A stretch of DNA of 64,000 nt, from NCBI GenBank assembly GCA_900768685.1, contig CAAGDX010000005.1, positions 1-64,000 of the forward strand, in the 5' to 3' direction. The stretch is from Bacteroidales bacterium. Its GTDB lineage: Bacteria; Bacteroidota; Bacteroidia; Bacteroidales; Muribaculaceae. Shown here piece after piece: positions 62,586-64,000 of the stretch. Both the position numbers and the translations under genes were made by a program. The notes under the pieces were generated by a model, which worked only from the letters and a program-made list of their open reading frames with translations, had not been told where the DNA came from and searched no databases. Each line of letters begins with the position of its first letter. Position 1 is the stretch's first letter.

Positions 62586-64000
62586 TTATGCTTTTTCCAC
62601 TTTGCCGTTGCCGATAGAGGAGAGAGCAAGTCCTGCCATAGTCACTGCGGCATTTATGAGAATGAGTTCAAAACCTGTTTTGTAAGCAAAAATCTCGTTC
62701 AGTTCGTACTGTATCACCCACGACAGGATAGGTGCAGCGATGCAGGCAACGGGGATAGCGGCGTCGCGTACTTTGCCTTTGAAGAACAGTCCGTAGGCAA
62801 AGAGTCCGAGGATAGGACCGTAGGTGTAAGAGGCGAGGGTATAAACGGCACTGATAGCGTCTTGGTTGCTCATGTAGTAGAATACTATTATCACAAGTCC
62901 CATCACCACAGACATTCCTATGTGAACAAGTCGGCGAACCTTTGTGAGTTTTTCTTCATCGTATTTCTTGTCACCCTTGAGGATATCCACGGTGAAAGAT
63001 GTGGTGAGCGAGGTGAGGGCGGAGCCTGCTGCGGAGTAAGCGGCGGCAATAAGTCCCAGCACAAAGAGGATGCCCACAATCACCGGCATGGATTCATCTG
63101 CGGCAACCATACCGAAAATTTCGTCGGTCTTTTCAGGCAGTGCAATGTTTTTGCTCCGCAGGAACATCACCAGGAGTGTACCCAAAATGAGGAACAGAGC
63201 CACAACAAAGAACTGCATTATTCCGCTCACAATCATGTTTTTCTGACTTTCTTTGGAGTCTTTGCAAGCGAGGTTTCTCTGCATCATATCTTGGTCCAAA
63301 CCGTTGGTAGCGATAGCCATAAAGATTCCGGCGAGGAACTGTTTCCAGAAGTATGTGCTTGCCTTAGGGTCTGCAAAGAAAAACATTTGTGATGTGGTGT
63401 CGTCGCTCACGGCTGCAATCATTTCGCCGAAAGAGAAGCCGAGGTTTTTTGCAATGAAATAAATGCAAAGCACTACGGACATAATGAGGCAGAAACTTTT
63501 CAGGGTATCTGTCCAGATGAGTGTTTTCACTCCGCCTTTTGCAGTGTAAAGCCAGATGAGGGCGATAGTTACGATAACGTTAAATTCAAACGGCAAATGG
63601 TATGGCTGGAACACCAGTCCCTGCAATACTATGCATACCACGAAGAAGCGGACAGACGCTCCGAGCATCTTGGATACGAAGAAAAACCAGGCTCCGGTGC
63701 GGTATGTGTGGTTTCCGAATCGTTCTTCAAGGTAGCCATAAATAGATACCAAATTTTTCTTGTAGAAAATAGGCACAAGCACTGCGGCTATGAGGAAATA
63801 TCCCACGATGAAACCAAGTACCATTTGCAGGTATGAATACCCACTGTTTACCACCATTCCCGGCACGGAAACAAAGGTTACGCCGGAAATTGCGGCTCCA
63901 ATCATGGCAAATGCCACTAACGCCCATGGCGTACGGCGGTTTCCGGTGAAAAACGTGGAGTTGTCGCTGCCTCTTGATGCAAAATAAGAGATACCGAGGA
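62586..64000 (-). CDS. Sodium:solute symporter (SSS family), 5' end outside the window
   Basis: At least 471 codons. The reading frame stays open to the window edge, with upstream residues YFASRGSDN...TGNRRTPWALVAFAMIG encoded by 63909-63999. Typical SSS sequence follows: VTFVSVPGMVVNSGYSYLQMVLG, YLEERFG, GGVKTLIWTDTLKSFCLI, ATNGLDQDMMQRNLACKDSKESQKNM and YSAAGSALTSLTTSFTVDIL. About 11 helices are inside the window. The substrate is unknown. Confidence 0.93.
   Translation of the reverse strand, partial: LGISYFASRGSDNSTFFTGNRRTPWALVAFAMIGAAISGVTFVSVPGMVVNSGYSYLQMVLGFIVGYFLIAAVLVPIFYKKNLVSIYGYLEERFGNHTYRTGAWFFFVSKMLGASVRFFVVCIVLQGLVFQPYHLPFEFNVIVTIALIWLYTAKGGVKTLIWTDTLKSFCLIMSVVLCIYFIAKNLGFSFGEMIAAVSDDTTSQMFFFADPKASTYFWKQFLAGIFMAIATNGLDQDMMQRNLACKDSKESQKNMIVSGIMQFFVVALFLILGTLLVMFLRSKNIALPEKTDEIFGMVAADESMPVIVGILFVLGLIAAAYSAAGSALTSLTTSFTVDILKGDKKYDEEKLTKVRRLVHIGMSVVMGLVIIVFYYMSNQDAISAVYTLASYTYGPILGLFAYGLFFKGKVRDAAIPVACIAAPILSWVIQYELNEIFAYKTGFELILINAAVTMAGLALSSIGNGKVEKA

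Noticed and set aside
62574..63392. 272-codon plus-strand frame opposite the symporter
   Set aside because: Shadow of the SSS transporter; no signals of its own.

Overview
The window reads as a chromosomal segment of a Bacteroidota bacterium, most likely order Bacteroidales. The reasons are the recurrent Bacteroidales-type promoter box TAnnTTTG a short way upstream of many genes, the ftsX-DUF3098-uppP-truB-queA gene order, cell-surface proteins ending in type IX secretion (T9SS) type-A-like tails (NLxGxxV...GlYI.r.GnKvxKvxi+), SusE/F-like and GH97 carbohydrate-utilisation domains, a Lys-type SerA and an N-acyl-ornithine aminotransferase of the kind found in this phylum. I cannot assign a family or species. 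Almost everything is ordinary chromosomal housekeeping; no prophage, integrase, CRISPR array or conjugative module is visible.

Layout. 1-630: a stem-loop repeat array, a REP palindrome, short tandem repeats and a terminator. 631-3639: a large secreted surface protein. 3875-4930: a REP-associated tyrosine transposase (RAYT) gene flanked on both sides by REP blocks. 5152-9586: envelope and tRNA-modification operon (ftsX, DUF3098, uppP, truB, queA, DUF2148). 9817-10953: exported protein with His/Gly/Asn tandem repeats. 11023-12902 (minus): tsaB plus a Cys/Met-metabolism PLP enzyme, divergent from trpS-trmD-argD (13008-16011), followed by ssb and an OPT transporter. 18868-20877: serC-serA. 20952-23201 (minus): PiT phosphate transporter with a PhoU-like tail. 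23364-28937 (minus): an 1857-residue GH97 enzyme embedded between SusE/F-like modules. 29281-30765: guaB. 30908-39454 (minus): a probable heavy-metal efflux operon (small His/Cys-rich protein, CusB/CzcB, CusA/CzcA, TolC-like, DUF4377-like lipoprotein) running into a Dcp-type peptidase. 39677-45918: aspartate aminotransferase, LptF/G permease, ribBA, pckA. 46077-53827: M15-like lipoprotein, AsmA-like protein, nuclease-helicase fusion. 53822-56266: convergent IMPACT-family gene and dnaX. 56267-57143: a second, larger stem-loop array, a long hairpin, an AT tract and a structured leader with an intrinsic terminator. 57144-61390: CBM26-like surface protein, SpoU methylase, PCMD-like protein, lactonase. 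61439-64000 (minus): initiator tRNA, WYL regulator and a sodium:solute symporter cut by the window end.

The most unusual signal is the repeat biology rather than a protein system. Two arrays, at 1-202 and 56385-56704, hold thirteen short hairpins whose stems have unrelated sequences while the five-base loop is almost always CTCCA or CTCCG, with a TTTACCACAA-like linker between them. REP palindromes and their RAYT lie in the same neighbourhood. A separate palindrome is inserted in frame in dnaX, and 9-bp, 7-bp and 33-bp tandem repeats sit just beyond gene 3' ends. Second in interest are the structured leader at 56886-57143 and the multi-module GH97 protein.
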